Shown: one piece after another, positions 1-8,615 of the stretch
Layout of the letters: every line of letters starts with the position of its first letter
Numbering within the stretch: position 1 is the stretch's first letter
NCBI RefSeq assembly: GCF_018424605.1
Contig: NZ_QTKT01000002.1
Coordinates: 455,707-519,706 of the forward strand
Direction: 5' to 3'
DNA: 64,000 nt
Source: Marinobacter lipolyticus
GTDB lineage: Bacteria > Pseudomonadota > Gammaproteobacteria > Pseudomonadales > Oleiphilaceae
Program-made: the position numbers and the translations under genes
The notes under the pieces: model-generated
Databases searched by the model: none
Seen by the model: the letters and a program-made list of their open reading frames with translations, nothing else
Told to the model about the DNA's origin: nothing

Positions 1-194
1 AGGGTGAGGGCATGGGTGCCTCGCTGGCTTCGTCTGAGGGAACGGCTTACGGATTGTTGAACGCGGTAACCGAGTTCATTGACCATCAACGCCGTGCGAA
101 AAGCGTTGATCACCGGCTTGATTCAGCCTGGTTCGGTAACGGTGCCGCCATTAAGAACCGCGCCCTCGAACAGGCCGTGTCACTTGTGGCCTGA
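1..194 (+). CDS. DUF932 family protein, C-terminal fragment
   Basis: The frame is open from base 3 with no stop, so this is the 3' end of a longer gene cut by the window edge. The tail, with GTAYGLLNAVTEFIDH and a later SAWFGNGAA, matches the C-terminus of DUF932 proteins (also called phage/plasmid-like proteins) as I know them. These are common on plasmids and integrative elements next to YqaJ-type exonucleases; their biochemical role is unknown to me. A strong intrinsic terminator follows at 225-261, so this gene ends a transcription unit, although read-through into the exonuclease gene cannot be excluded. Confidence 0.75.
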   Translation, partial: GEGMGASLASSEGTAYGLLNAVTEFIDHQRRAKSVDHRLDSAWFGNGAAIKNRALEQAVSLVA

Positions 195-224
195 AGCACT
201 TCTCACAACCCTAAAACCGCCATA

Positions 225-261
225 AAGCCCACCGGAGCCTCGTGCTCTGGTGGGCTTTTTT
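225..261 (+). terminator. Rho-independent terminator after DUF932 gene
   Basis: A 14-bp stem (AAGCCCACCGGAGC with GCTCTGGTGGGCTT, one G-T pair) with a 5-nt loop is followed by a T run ending at 261. It lies between the DUF932 stop and the Shine-Dalgarno of the next gene. Confidence 0.93.
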
Positions 262-280
262 ATGTCTGGAGGAAAACACC

Positions 281-1282
281 ATGGGCATGAGCGCAAACGT
301 CATTTCGAAGCAACGGCCAGCGCTGCGACTGGTTTCAACCAAGGGTCTCAGCCGCGACGAATGGCTGAAAGTCCGCAAACAAGGCATTGGAAGTAGTGAT
401 GCCGCTGCGGCAGTGGGCCTGAACCCTTACCAGTCGCAGTTGGAGCTGTGGATGGTCAAAACCGGTCGCGATGCCGGCCTGCCTAAACCCAATTCGGACG
501 ATCCGGCATCCCCTGTCTACTGGGGCCATATCCTGGAACCGATTGTGGCTGAGCAGTACCGCCAGCAAACGGGACGTAAGGTTCGCCGTGTAAACGCCGT
601 CTTGCAACACCCTGATCCGGACAAGCAATGGATGTTGGCCAACCTGGATTACTCCGTGGTGGCTGAGGATGAGGTTCAGATCCTCGAATGCAAAACAGCG
701 GGCGAGTTTGGTTCGCGACTCTGGAAAGAGGGTGTGCCGGACTACATCCAGTGCCAGGTACAGCACCAATTGGCCGTAACCGGCAAGCAAGCTGCGGATG
801 TGTGCGTGTTGTTGTGTGGCCAGGAGCTGAAAATCTACCGAATCGAACGAAATGAGGAGCTCATTGAGGCCCTTTATGTCCTGGAACGCCAGTTCTGGGA
901 TTTCGTGGAGACGGACACACCGCCACCGGTAGACGGCAGCGATTCCGCTGAGCGGGCGTTACGCCATCTCTACCCCGTGGACAAGGGCGAAACCCTGGAC
1001 TTCAGCCAAAGCAAGGATCTATCGGCGGCCTTCAATGAGCTGCTTGCTATCCGCTCGGAGCTGGAAGCGCTGAAGCAGACGGAATCCCACCTGAAGCAAA
1101 GAATTCAGCGCCAAATGGGTCACGCATCCAAAGCCACATTCCCCGGTGGCAGTGTGAGTTGGAAACGGAGTAAGGATTCCGTTGGGCTGAACGTGAAGCA
1201 GCTACTGAAAGACCAGCCGGAGTTGCTGGAGCAATACCCCCTCACCAAGCCGGGTAGCCGGCGATTCCTCATCCACGCCTAA
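281..1282 (+). CDS. YqaJ-type viral recombinase / lambda-exonuclease family nuclease
   Basis: This 333-residue protein is predicted to be a lambda-exonuclease-like dsDNA 5'-3' exonuclease that makes single-stranded tails for annealing-type recombination. The N-terminal GIGSSDAAAAVGLNPY (about 35-50) is the YqaJ signature. Glu85 (GHILEP), Asp122 (NLDY) and the Glu135-Cys-Lys137 pair in LECKTAG give the PD-(D/E)xK active-site pattern. A Lys/Glu-rich helical tail follows near 255-290. The ATG at 281 is chosen because GGAGG precedes it at good spacing; an upstream GTG at 242 falls inside the terminator. The Gp3-like gene lies 56 bp downstream. No RecT or Bet annealase is visible in the window, so the partner may lie to the left. 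Confidence 0.85.
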   Translation: MGMSANVISKQRPALRLVSTKGLSRDEWLKVRKQGIGSSDAAAAVGLNPYQSQLELWMVKTGRDAGLPKPNSDDPASPVYWGHILEPIVAEQYRQQTGRKVRRVNAVLQHPDPDKQWMLANLDYSVVAEDEVQILECKTAGEFGSRLWKEGVPDYIQCQVQHQLAVTGKQAADVCVLLCGQELKIYRIERNEELIEALYVLERQFWDFVETDTPPPVDGSDSAERALRHLYPVDKGETLDFSQSKDLSAAFNELLAIRSELEALKQTESHLKQRIQRQMGHASKATFPGGSVSWKRSKDSVGLNVKQLLKDQPELLEQYPLTKPGSRRFLIHA

Positions 1283-1290
1283 TGTCCCAT

Positions 1291-1325
1291 GGCCACGCGG
1301 GTAGCGCGTACCCCTTGGCCTTTTT
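1291..1325 (+). terminator. Possible weak terminator or attenuator
   Basis: GGCCA/TGGCC and GGGTA/TACCC can form a two-part stem with a small internal loop, followed by five T. It lies between the YqaJ gene and the next gene's Shine-Dalgarno and might reduce read-through. The pairing is imperfect. Confidence 0.4.
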
Positions 1326-1338
1326 CAGGAGAAGCATC

Positions 1339-2226
1339 ATGATTAAAGGGTTAGCCATCACACCCCCAGTGCTGGGGCGAATTAGCATCGGCCGGGTAAT
1401 CGAGAAAAACGGCATCCGGCTACCGCAGAAAGACGATCAATTCACCATCACCTCCCAGATCCAGGAAAAAGGCGGCTGGGTACTGCACCCCCTGGACGAA
1501 GAGCTGAGAAAGGACGCTCCCACTAGCAAGCTGCGAACCATTCCGGTACGCATGCTGTTCAACGAGGCAGATCTCAACCTGCGCGCTGAATACACCATGT
1601 TTGACCGTAAGAGCGGACGTCCCATGTGTGTGGGTGACGGTCATACCTGCAAGCGCCTGACGCAATCCGGTGTACAGTCATTGCCTTGCCCAGGGCCAAC
1701 GCTGTGCGAGTTCGGCAAAGGTGGTCTGTGCAAGCCCTATGGGCGACTGAATGTGAAGATCGGTGACGACGATGATCTCGGCACCTTTATCTTCCGCACA
1801 ACGGGTTACAACAGCATCCGGACGCTGGCGGCCAGACTGAGCTACTACCAGGCAGTTTCTGGGGGTTTATTGGCATACATGCCGCTGGAACTGAAGTTGC
1901 GGGGTAAAAGCACTACACAGAGTCGGCGAGCGCCAATTTATTACGTGGACTTGGTGATCAAAGAAGAGCTATCACTGAAGGAAGCGGTGTCGGAGGCGAA
2001 GGAAAAGGCCGCGCAGGTGGCAGAGGAGGGCATTGATCAGTCGGCGCTGGATGCTGCGGCTGCCAAGGGATTTGGAAACGCGTTATTTGAGTATGATGAG
2101 GATGAAATAACTGAAGTTTTGGAGGAGTTTTACCCTCTCTCGTCACATGGAAGTACGACAGAAAGTGCGGTGACAGCCTCTAAACTCATGAAAGGTTTGG
2201 AGTCTCAGCACTCGGTAGCAGGATAG
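1339..2226 (+). CDS. Cys-rich Gp3-like / 'hydrolase or metal-binding' island protein
   Basis: A 295-residue protein of the type often annotated 'hydrolase or metal-binding protein' beside DUF932 and YqaJ genes on proteobacterial islands. I think it belongs to the recombination-directionality-factor-like (phage Gp3-like) family, but this is a recollection. The middle holds a cysteine cluster (MCVGDGHTC, then LPCPGPTLC and GGLC, about residues 95-130) that could bind a metal. The C-terminus is a charged helix followed by an acidic stretch. The start at 1339 is supported by an AGGAG sequence upstream. Its place after the exonuclease suggests a role in recombination or excision of the element. 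No catalytic motif is recognised. Confidence 0.6.
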   Translation: MIKGLAITPPVLGRISIGRVIEKNGIRLPQKDDQFTITSQIQEKGGWVLHPLDEELRKDAPTSKLRTIPVRMLFNEADLNLRAEYTMFDRKSGRPMCVGDGHTCKRLTQSGVQSLPCPGPTLCEFGKGGLCKPYGRLNVKIGDDDDLGTFIFRTTGYNSIRTLAARLSYYQAVSGGLLAYMPLELKLRGKSTTQSRRAPIYYVDLVIKEELSLKEAVSEAKEKAAQVAEEGIDQSALDAAAAKGFGNALFEYDEDEITEVLEEFYPLSSHGSTTESAVTASKLMKGLESQHSVAG

Positions 2227-2230
2227 AGAG

Positions 2231-2260
2231 CGACGAGTGGCCCGTTGGGGCCACTCGTCG
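2231..2260 (+). terminator. Perfect 13-bp hairpin after Gp3-like gene
   Basis: CGACGAGTGGCCC and its exact complement flank a 4-nt GTTG loop, starting 5 bases after the Gp3-like stop. There is no T run, so it may be a factor-assisted terminator, an mRNA-stabilising hairpin or a protein-binding site. It separates the recombination module from the defence-like locus. The rest of 2261-2499 shows no credible gene. Confidence 0.6.
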
Positions 2261-2414
2261 GAGTACTGGTGAATTTATTTTTTGTTTCAAATAGTGAGAG
2301 CCCAGAGATCAAGCTGGATACCGTGGTGTTTACCGTAAATAAGTAGATTGCGGTGGTAGTTTGACCATGTGTGAATTCAAATGCGGTGAGGTTGTCCACC
2401 ATTTGAGAGGATGG

Positions 2415-2444
2415 TTACATTTTCAGTACATGTCAGCGTAAACT
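2415..2444 (+). promoter_or_regulatory. Candidate sigma-70 promoter for the six-gene locus
   Basis: TTACAT (2415-2420) and TAAACT (2439-2444) are spaced by 18 bp, about 55 bp upstream of the GTG start at 2500. The match is modest; it is listed because the locus needs a promoter after the hairpin at 2231-2260. Confidence 0.3.
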
Positions 2445-2499
2445 GGGTATCAGACTGATCGGAAACGACTTTGAAAGCAATACAAGGAGGACGCAGTCT

Positions 2500-5088
2500 G
2501 TGCCTGATGTGGATGAAACAACTATCGAGTGGCTCCATGGTCAGCAAGACTGGCTACAGCAAGCAACCGAGACACTGCTAACTGATGGATGTCTATCCGA
2601 CGCGAAGCTCGACGAGTTGGTTGCTTATCTAAAAACCTCTGAGGGACAGGAGGTTACGAACCACCGCCAATTCGATGGCCTGACCACTCATGCAGCCGCT
2701 ACCGGGGAGTTGCGACTCACTGAGATTGGCGACATTAGCGGAATTGAAAATCTGGCACCCAGGCAGCCTCTGAACTTCGGTAAGGGGAACCTTTGTGTGA
2801 TCTATGGGCATAACGGGTCAGGCAAATCCGGTTACACGCGCCTGCTAACGAAAGTTTGCGGAAAACCACAGGCAAAAGACCTTAAGCCCAATGTGTTTGA
2901 AGCGCCGCCTGCTGAGCGCCATTGTAAGGTTAGCTATTCTGAAAGCGGGATAGCAAGCGCTCTGGATTGGCCAGCGAATAGCGCTCCGATTGATGCCCTT
3001 CGGTCTGTAGATATTTTCGACGCCGAAACTGCCGTTGCCTATCTCACTGAGGAAACAGCAGCCACCTACACGCCACCTTCCGTTGCTCTTTTTGAGGAGC
3101 TGGCCAGTGTATGTAACCGCATCAAGGAGAGACTTCAATCTGAGCAGGAAGCCCTGTTTAGTGCGTTGCCACGGTTGCCTAACGAATATGCGGCAACGCA
3201 GGCGGGCACTGATTATCGCGGGTTGAAGTCGACCATGACCGAGGTAGATATAGAACCCATCATCCAATGGGCATCCCGCGACCAGCGAACCCTGGATCAA
3301 TTGGACGAGCGTTTAAAAACAGCAGATCCAGGACAGTTAGCTCGCAGCAAACGAAATACTAAACAGCAACTCGAGCAACTCGTGGCGAAGCTCAAAGCTG
3401 TGATGGCTGCACTCGGCAAAGACCGCCTCGATTCGATTCGGTCGTTCAGAAGTGAAGCGATCAATAAACGTCGTATGGCGAGAGAGGCAGCTAAGGTAAA
3501 GTCTGCCGAGTTGGAAGGCGTCGGCACGGACACTTGGCGTGCATTATGGGAAGCTGCACGAGTTTATTCCCAAACCCCCTATCCTGGGCAACAGTACCCC
3601 GTTACAGACGATGCACGATGCGTCTTGTGTCATCAAGAACTGGGGGAGGAAGCGCAGCGGCGGTTACTGGATTTTGAAAGTTTCGTGCAAGGCCGTTTGG
3701 AGACCGAAGCTAAGGTAGCGGAAGAATCCTATCGGCAGGCTTTGGCGGCCCTGCCCTCGGGGCTGACAGAGGAACAGTGTGCAACAGCATGCCAAGCGGC
3801 CGGGTTGAGCGACGGTCCATGGGAAACACGGCTCATGGAATCGTGGCGTAAGATCGTCAAAACGCGTGCTGTTCTTTTGGACCACGAGGCGAAAAGCAAT
3901 GCAGAACCCCTGGAATGGCCGACCGATATCATTGAAGAACTGAGCAATCGGATTCAATTGCTTGAACGTGAAGCCGCACAGCACGATGAAGACGCGAAAC
4001 ACTTTGATCGTGCCCAAGCCACCAAAGAAAAGTTGAACCTAGAAGCTCGAAAGTGGACCGCGCAGCAGGCTGCAGCGGTTCGTGCCGAACTTGAACGCCT
4101 TCGCAAAGTGGCGCTCTACGAAAAGTGGAAGCGTTCAACGAATTCCCAAGGTATTTCGCGTAAAGCGGCGGAAATTGGTGAGCAGGTTATTACTCAGATG
4201 TTCGTGGATCGTTTTAATCGCGAATTAAAAGCATTGGGCGCCTCCCGGATAAAGGTTGAGCTTTACAAATCGCGCACGACAAGGGGGAAATCGCTCCATA
4301 AGCTTCGGCTGAAGGGGGCGCAAACCGGCCGAGACTTACCGGAGTCGGTATTAAGCGAAGGTGAGCGTCGGGTTGTGGGGTTGGCAGCGTTTCTCGCGGA
4401 TGTCGCAGAGCAGCCTCACGCTGCCCCCTTTGTCTTCGATGATCCTATTTCTTCACTGGATCATGATTACGAATGGCATGTGGCAGTTCGGTTGGCTCAG
4501 TTGGCGCAAACGCGGCAAGTGCTTGTGTTTACACATCGGCTATCGCTATACGGAGCGATGGAAGATGCTGCCAAAAAGGTTGGTGATGCTTGGAAAAATG
4601 ACCATTTGCAGCAGCTTTGTATCGAATCCTTTTCTGGCACTGCAGGACATCCGGCAGATCAAGCGGTATGGAATGCCAATACCAAGAAAGCCAACAACAT
4701 CCTATTGCAACGGCTCGATGACGCTAGGAAGGTAGGTGAAGCCTCAGGAGCTGAAGCCTACAGGGGCCTAGCTCAAGGTATATGTAGTGACTTCCGAAAA
4801 TTGCTGGAGCGGACTGTTGAAGACGATCTTCTGAATCAAGTTGTGAGGCGCCATCGCCGCAGTGTCACGACGGACAATCGGTTAGCCCCGTTGCCGTTGA
4901 TTAGCCATGAAGATTGTCAGTTTATTGATGACATGATGACCAAGTATTCCTGCTATGAGCATAGTCAGTCGTCGGAGGTGCCGGTCTTTATTCCAGAGGC
5001 AGATGAGTTGCGAGCCGATATCGAGTCACTGAAAGCATGGCGTGAGAGCTTTCGAAAGCGCCCCGAAGGAAGCGTTGCCAGTGCCTGA
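2500..5088 (+). CDS. Rad50/RloC-like ABC ATPase with CxxC hook
   Basis: An 862-residue SMC/Rad50-type ATPase. Walker A GHNGSGKS is at 103-110, the ABC signature LSEGERR near 618 and Walker B FVFDDPISSLD near 644, with a following His in FTHR. The two ATPase halves are separated by a long, charged, helix-rich segment carrying CVLC at 374-377, placed like the zinc hook of Rad50 and RloC. In the RloC/PrrC (AAA_13) family such ATPases control a tRNA anticodon nuclease. I cannot confirm that catalytic triad in the last 180 residues, so effector activity is open. The GTG start at 2500 follows AAGGAGG. The gene overlaps the next by 8 bp, showing translational coupling, so it probably acts as sensor or effector of the same system. 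Confidence 0.8.
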   Translation: MPDVDETTIEWLHGQQDWLQQATETLLTDGCLSDAKLDELVAYLKTSEGQEVTNHRQFDGLTTHAAATGELRLTEIGDISGIENLAPRQPLNFGKGNLCVIYGHNGSGKSGYTRLLTKVCGKPQAKDLKPNVFEAPPAERHCKVSYSESGIASALDWPANSAPIDALRSVDIFDAETAVAYLTEETAATYTPPSVALFEELASVCNRIKERLQSEQEALFSALPRLPNEYAATQAGTDYRGLKSTMTEVDIEPIIQWASRDQRTLDQLDERLKTADPGQLARSKRNTKQQLEQLVAKLKAVMAALGKDRLDSIRSFRSEAINKRRMAREAAKVKSAELEGVGTDTWRALWEAARVYSQTPYPGQQYPVTDDARCVLCHQELGEEAQRRLLDFESFVQGRLETEAKVAEESYRQALAALPSGLTEEQCATACQAAGLSDGPWETRLMESWRKIVKTRAVLLDHEAKSNAEPLEWPTDIIEELSNRIQLLEREAAQHDEDAKHFDRAQATKEKLNLEARKWTAQQAAAVRAELERLRKVALYEKWKRSTNSQGISRKAAEIGEQVITQMFVDRFNRELKALGASRIKVELYKSRTTRGKSLHKLRLKGAQTGRDLPESVLSEGERRVVGLAAFLADVAEQPHAAPFVFDDPISSLDHDYEWHVAVRLAQLAQTRQVLVFTHRLSLYGAMEDAAKKVGDAWKNDHLQQLCIESFSGTAGHPADQAVWNANTKKANNILLQRLDDARKVGEASGAEAYRGLAQGICSDFRKLLERTVEDDLLNQVVRRHRRSVTTDNRLAPLPLISHEDCQFIDDMMTKYSCYEHSQSSEVPVFIPEADELRADIESLKAWRESFRKRPEGSVASA

Positions 5089-6550
5089 GTCTGGTCCCGT
5101 TACGGTAAGCGTGCGAAGTTTCGTCGAGTTCTTTGGTGAGTCTTCTTTGCCGGTGGCAGTCGACACATACCAGCGCGGCTTTGTGTGGGACCTGGAGAAG
5201 GTAACGCAGCTTGCGGAGGACCTGGTGGCGTACGAGGAACTGGGTGAGGAGGCTCCACCTTATTACGTAGGCACGGTGCTGGTTCACCGCAGTCCGGCGA
5301 AGGGCAAGCGCTTTATTATCGACGGACAGCAACGGTTGACTGCTCTGACCATCCTGTATCGTCAGCTAACCGGTTCCCTGCCGGAACAGTTTGCCATGAC
5401 GTACTCTTCGCGATCGGCGCGCCGCATTCGCTCGGCGGCAAAAACCTTTCAACAGCTGCGAAAACCCGGCAAAGAGATCTTTAAACGGATTCGGTTCACC
5501 ATTATCGAAGTCGATCGGGTAGATCTGGCCTTTACCTTCTTTGACACGCAGAACAATCGGGGTGTGCCCTTGCATGCGACCGATTTGCTCAAGGCCTATC
5601 ACTTGCGTGCAGTAGAGGGTGAAGCGAGAGAACGACTGCAAACGCTGTGTGCCAGCGGCTGGGAGCAAGTCCAGCAAAGCCGCACTGCGCTCGGCCCGGA
5701 GGTAGAGGTCAAGGACTCCGCTCCGCGCCTGTTCAACCTGTTTCTGTGGCGGGCAAGGTGTTGGACCGGCAAGCAACTGCGACCTGGTGGCCATGACGCA
5801 CTAATGGAGGCTTTCCAAAAGGATACCTGGCCGCTGACCGGCCCGGAAGATGGCATTCCGCTCTACCGTTCCCGTCAGAATCGCCTGGGCACCCATCTAC
5901 GGCTGGGTGAGGCCGGACAACGGGAAATCCAGACTCACCCCATCACCTTGAGTGCACAGGCGGCCGACCTGCCTTTTGCTATTCGTCAGCCAGTGCACAA
6001 AGGGATCGGTTTTTTCCTCTATGCGGAAAAGTATGGTGCCTTGTTGCAATGGATGCTGGTGGACGAAACCTCTTCTTCGCAGCGGGTCTGTTTTCGGAGA
6101 ATCCACACCGACCTCATGAGGGCGAACTCAGTTTATCTTCGGGAAATTTTCGTTCTCGGGGCGCTGATGTATGCGGATCAATTTGGCGAGGAGCAGCTGT
6201 GGGAGTTTGCACTCTGGTATGAACACGCGCTTGGAGCGATCCGACTGGAGAAACAGCAGGTGCGTTACGAAGCGGCAAAGAATTTTTTTCGCGATGATGC
6301 GCTCAACCTGCTTGACGTTATTGCTGGGGCCTATCTTCCAGATCAAGTCATAGGGCATCTGAAGCGACACCATCGTCATGACAGGATCTACGCTGACGAG
6401 CAGATCGAAACCGGAAAAGGCGTGCAGGGGCGCTACAAGCAGGCAGTATTGCGCTATTTCAAGATGCCATCCCTAAGCCTGAAGGGGAAAGCAGGATGGA
6501 TAGAGCACTTGGTCAGCATGGATCAGGAGGAGGCCGGCCATGGCGTATGA
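5081..6550 (+). CDS. DUF262 protein lacking DUF1524 (GmrS-like)
   Basis: A 489-residue DUF262-family protein. The N-terminus has TYQRGFVWD, then IIDGQQRLTAL with the family DGQQR motif near residue 81, and later FFDTQNNRGVPL followed by DLLKAYHL. In GmrSD-type enzymes DUF262 binds or hydrolyses nucleotide and DUF1524 supplies the HNH-like nuclease. This protein ends without a recognisable DUF1524 motif, so it looks nuclease-less. The GTG at 5081 is chosen for its GGAAG site and its short overlap with the ATPase gene; a GTG at 5042 would overlap by 47 bp. It overlaps the next gene, a full DUF262-DUF1524 protein, by 11 bp. Inference: a regulatory or sensing partner of that nuclease. Confidence 0.85.
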   Translation: MPESGPVTVSVRSFVEFFGESSLPVAVDTYQRGFVWDLEKVTQLAEDLVAYEELGEEAPPYYVGTVLVHRSPAKGKRFIIDGQQRLTALTILYRQLTGSLPEQFAMTYSSRSARRIRSAAKTFQQLRKPGKEIFKRIRFTIIEVDRVDLAFTFFDTQNNRGVPLHATDLLKAYHLRAVEGEARERLQTLCASGWEQVQQSRTALGPEVEVKDSAPRLFNLFLWRARCWTGKQLRPGGHDALMEAFQKDTWPLTGPEDGIPLYRSRQNRLGTHLRLGEAGQREIQTHPITLSAQAADLPFAIRQPVHKGIGFFLYAEKYGALLQWMLVDETSSSQRVCFRRIHTDLMRANSVYLREIFVLGALMYADQFGEEQLWEFALWYEHALGAIRLEKQQVRYEAAKNFFRDDALNLLDVIAGAYLPDQVIGHLKRHHRHDRIYADEQIETGKGVQGRYKQAVLRYFKMPSLSLKGKAGWIEHLVSMDQEEAGHGV

Positions 6551-8528
6551 TTCGCAACTTATCAGCCTGGCAGAAATCGTTGAGAAGGAAGAATCCTGGA
6601 CTTTCAATGTGCCCATCTATCAGCGCCTCTACGTGTGGGGAAGTGACGAGGTGAAAACCCTGCTTGATGATCTCGTCAACGCCTATGAGCGGGATGAAGA
6701 CTTGTTTTTCCTGGGGGGGACTCTGGTAGTCGAACAGCCATCTAATCATGGACGGAAGTTTGAACTGATCGACGGGCAGCAACGCTTCACCACCCTGTGG
6801 ATGCTTTGTCATGTCTGGCGCCGGGCGCTTGAGCCCTTTTTGACAGTCAAAGAGGGTGGAGAGAATCTTCTGCGTCTGGGCTTTGCCATCCGTCCGACGG
6901 TCAATCGTTACCTGAAATCTTTGGTTCTAACCGGGCATGATGCGGAGACAGAAACGGCGAGGGAAACCCACAAGATGCGAGAGGCTGTTGCAACCATGGA
7001 GGCGCTCTTCAAGCGCCGAGGTCTTCCCCATGGTGTCAGCTTGGACGAGCATTTGGCGGGCCTCAGTCGGTTTGTTTTCGAGAAAGTTAAGCTGGTCTTT
7101 ACCGTGGTTCCCACCGAGACCGATTTGAACAAGCTGTTCGAGGTGATCAACAATCGTGGAGTGCAACTCCAGCACCACGAGATTCTCAAGGCTCGGATGT
7201 TGGACGCCCTCTCAGACCAGGAGCGGCAGGCTTATGCCATTTTATGGGACAGTTGCGCCGACATGGGAGAGTTTGTGGAGCGCGGATTGGCGGCCAACTC
7301 CGCGCTAAGCGCTAAGGATGTCGCGCAGCTCTGCGACGCGGAGGCGATGGTTCGTGATGCCGAGCCCCTGGCTAAGGCTGTGGCGGTACTCAAACGGCTC
7401 AATGCTACCGTCCAAGATCAGGGGGCGGCCGATGCTCTCGGGCTGGACGAGATTTTGATTTCTCATGAAGAGTGTGGGGAGTTAGATAATAAGGATAAAG
7501 GAGAGCCCCAGGAGGGAACGACATGGATGCGAAGCATCGTCGGCTTCCCAATGTTTTTGCAACATGCTCTTCGTATCTGGCTGATCCGTGAGGGCCGCCC
7601 GGATCTTCCGCGCATTTTGGATCGGGAGCTCCTGCAGCTGTTTGAAACGCATTTTTTTTATGACGGGAAGGAGATCGAGCAGGCGGAACGCTGTCGCTCC
7701 TTCATCAAGTTGCTCTGGGAGCTGCGCTACCTTTTTGACAAGCATTTCATCAAGTGGGTCGACCGTGGTGATGAAGAAATCCACATGATCAGCCCGCTCA
7801 GTTTAAGTAAAAGCGACGGAGCGCTTAGTTTGAGTCGTGGTCGGGAAAGCGAGAAGCAACAAGGATTCGGCTTGCTCCAGAGCATGCTTTATCACTCGCA
7901 GGAAATCACGACTCACTACTGGATCACGCCCCTGCTGAACTTTATCCATAAAGGCCCGCAAGAAGCAGAGAATTATTATGAATACCTCCGGCACCTCGAC
8001 ACCCACCTTCTTGGATCAACCATAGAGGGAAGTCTGATTGAGCGGACAAAAACGTTTCTGGACAAGCCTTGGTCACGCCATGACTTGAACCACGAGCAGG
8101 AGCTCAGGAAGGAACATGGCGTCGGATTTCGGCACTACTGGTTCTATAAACTGGAATTTGTTCTTTGGTATCTGTATCGGAACGAAAATGCTGGATGGCG
8201 TGACTTTCGTTTCACAGCCAAGAACTCTGTTGAGCATATTTCTCCCCAAAATCCAGTAAAGCAGGACGACGATCGCGTGGAGAAAATGCGGCATCGCTTC
8301 GGCAATTTAGCGCTTGTCTCTCGAAGCTTGAATTCCGAATACAGCAACCTGCCTTTCAACGAAAAACGGCAAAGGTTCATTAACAACAACAAATCGACAG
8401 TGGATTCGCTGAAGATGAGCGTGATCTACAGGCACGAGACCTGGAGCGATACCTTCGCTCAAGAGCACGAGAACGCTATGATTTTAGCTTTTGACAAATA
8501 CGCAGCAAGTTTGAAGTCAGGGGGGTAA
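6540..8528 (+). CDS. DUF262-DUF1524 protein, GmrSD-type modification-dependent nuclease
   Basis: A 662-residue protein with both halves of a GmrSD-type type IV restriction enzyme. The N-terminal DUF262 has VPIYQRLYVW and DGQQRF (near residue 78), then VINNRGVQLQHHEILKARML. The C-terminal DUF1524 has VEHISPQNP (near 565), RFGNLALVSRSLN and NLPFNEKRQRF, the spaced His/Asn pattern of the HNH-like nuclease. Known family members cleave DNA carrying glucosylated hydroxymethylcytosine; the specificity here cannot be read from sequence. The ATG at 6540 has AGGAGG upstream and lies inside the end of the previous gene. A gap of 87 bp separates it from the SNF2 gene. Confidence 0.9.
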   Translation: MAYDSQLISLAEIVEKEESWTFNVPIYQRLYVWGSDEVKTLLDDLVNAYERDEDLFFLGGTLVVEQPSNHGRKFELIDGQQRFTTLWMLCHVWRRALEPFLTVKEGGENLLRLGFAIRPTVNRYLKSLVLTGHDAETETARETHKMREAVATMEALFKRRGLPHGVSLDEHLAGLSRFVFEKVKLVFTVVPTETDLNKLFEVINNRGVQLQHHEILKARMLDALSDQERQAYAILWDSCADMGEFVERGLAANSALSAKDVAQLCDAEAMVRDAEPLAKAVAVLKRLNATVQDQGAADALGLDEILISHEECGELDNKDKGEPQEGTTWMRSIVGFPMFLQHALRIWLIREGRPDLPRILDRELLQLFETHFFYDGKEIEQAERCRSFIKLLWELRYLFDKHFIKWVDRGDEEIHMISPLSLSKSDGALSLSRGRESEKQQGFGLLQSMLYHSQEITTHYWITPLLNFIHKGPQEAENYYEYLRHLDTHLLGSTIEGSLIERTKTFLDKPWSRHDLNHEQELRKEHGVGFRHYWFYKLEFVLWYLYRNENAGWRDFRFTAKNSVEHISPQNPVKQDDDRVEKMRHRFGNLALVSRSLNSEYSNLPFNEKRQRFINNNKSTVDSLKMSVIYRHETWSDTFAQEHENAMILAFDKYAASLKSGG

Positions 8529-8615
8529 CGTAGGTTGCTCCTAGTAGTGAGTTTGATTCTTGCCTTTAGCCAGTACAGTTGAAACCGCTTGCTCCTCAAA
8601 AAAAGGAAGTACTCC

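Noticed and set aside
2205..2402. 65-codon minus-strand frame in the leader of the defence locus
   Set aside because: It overlaps the perfect hairpin and the 3' end of the Gp3-like gene, with no ribosome-binding site or recognisable product.
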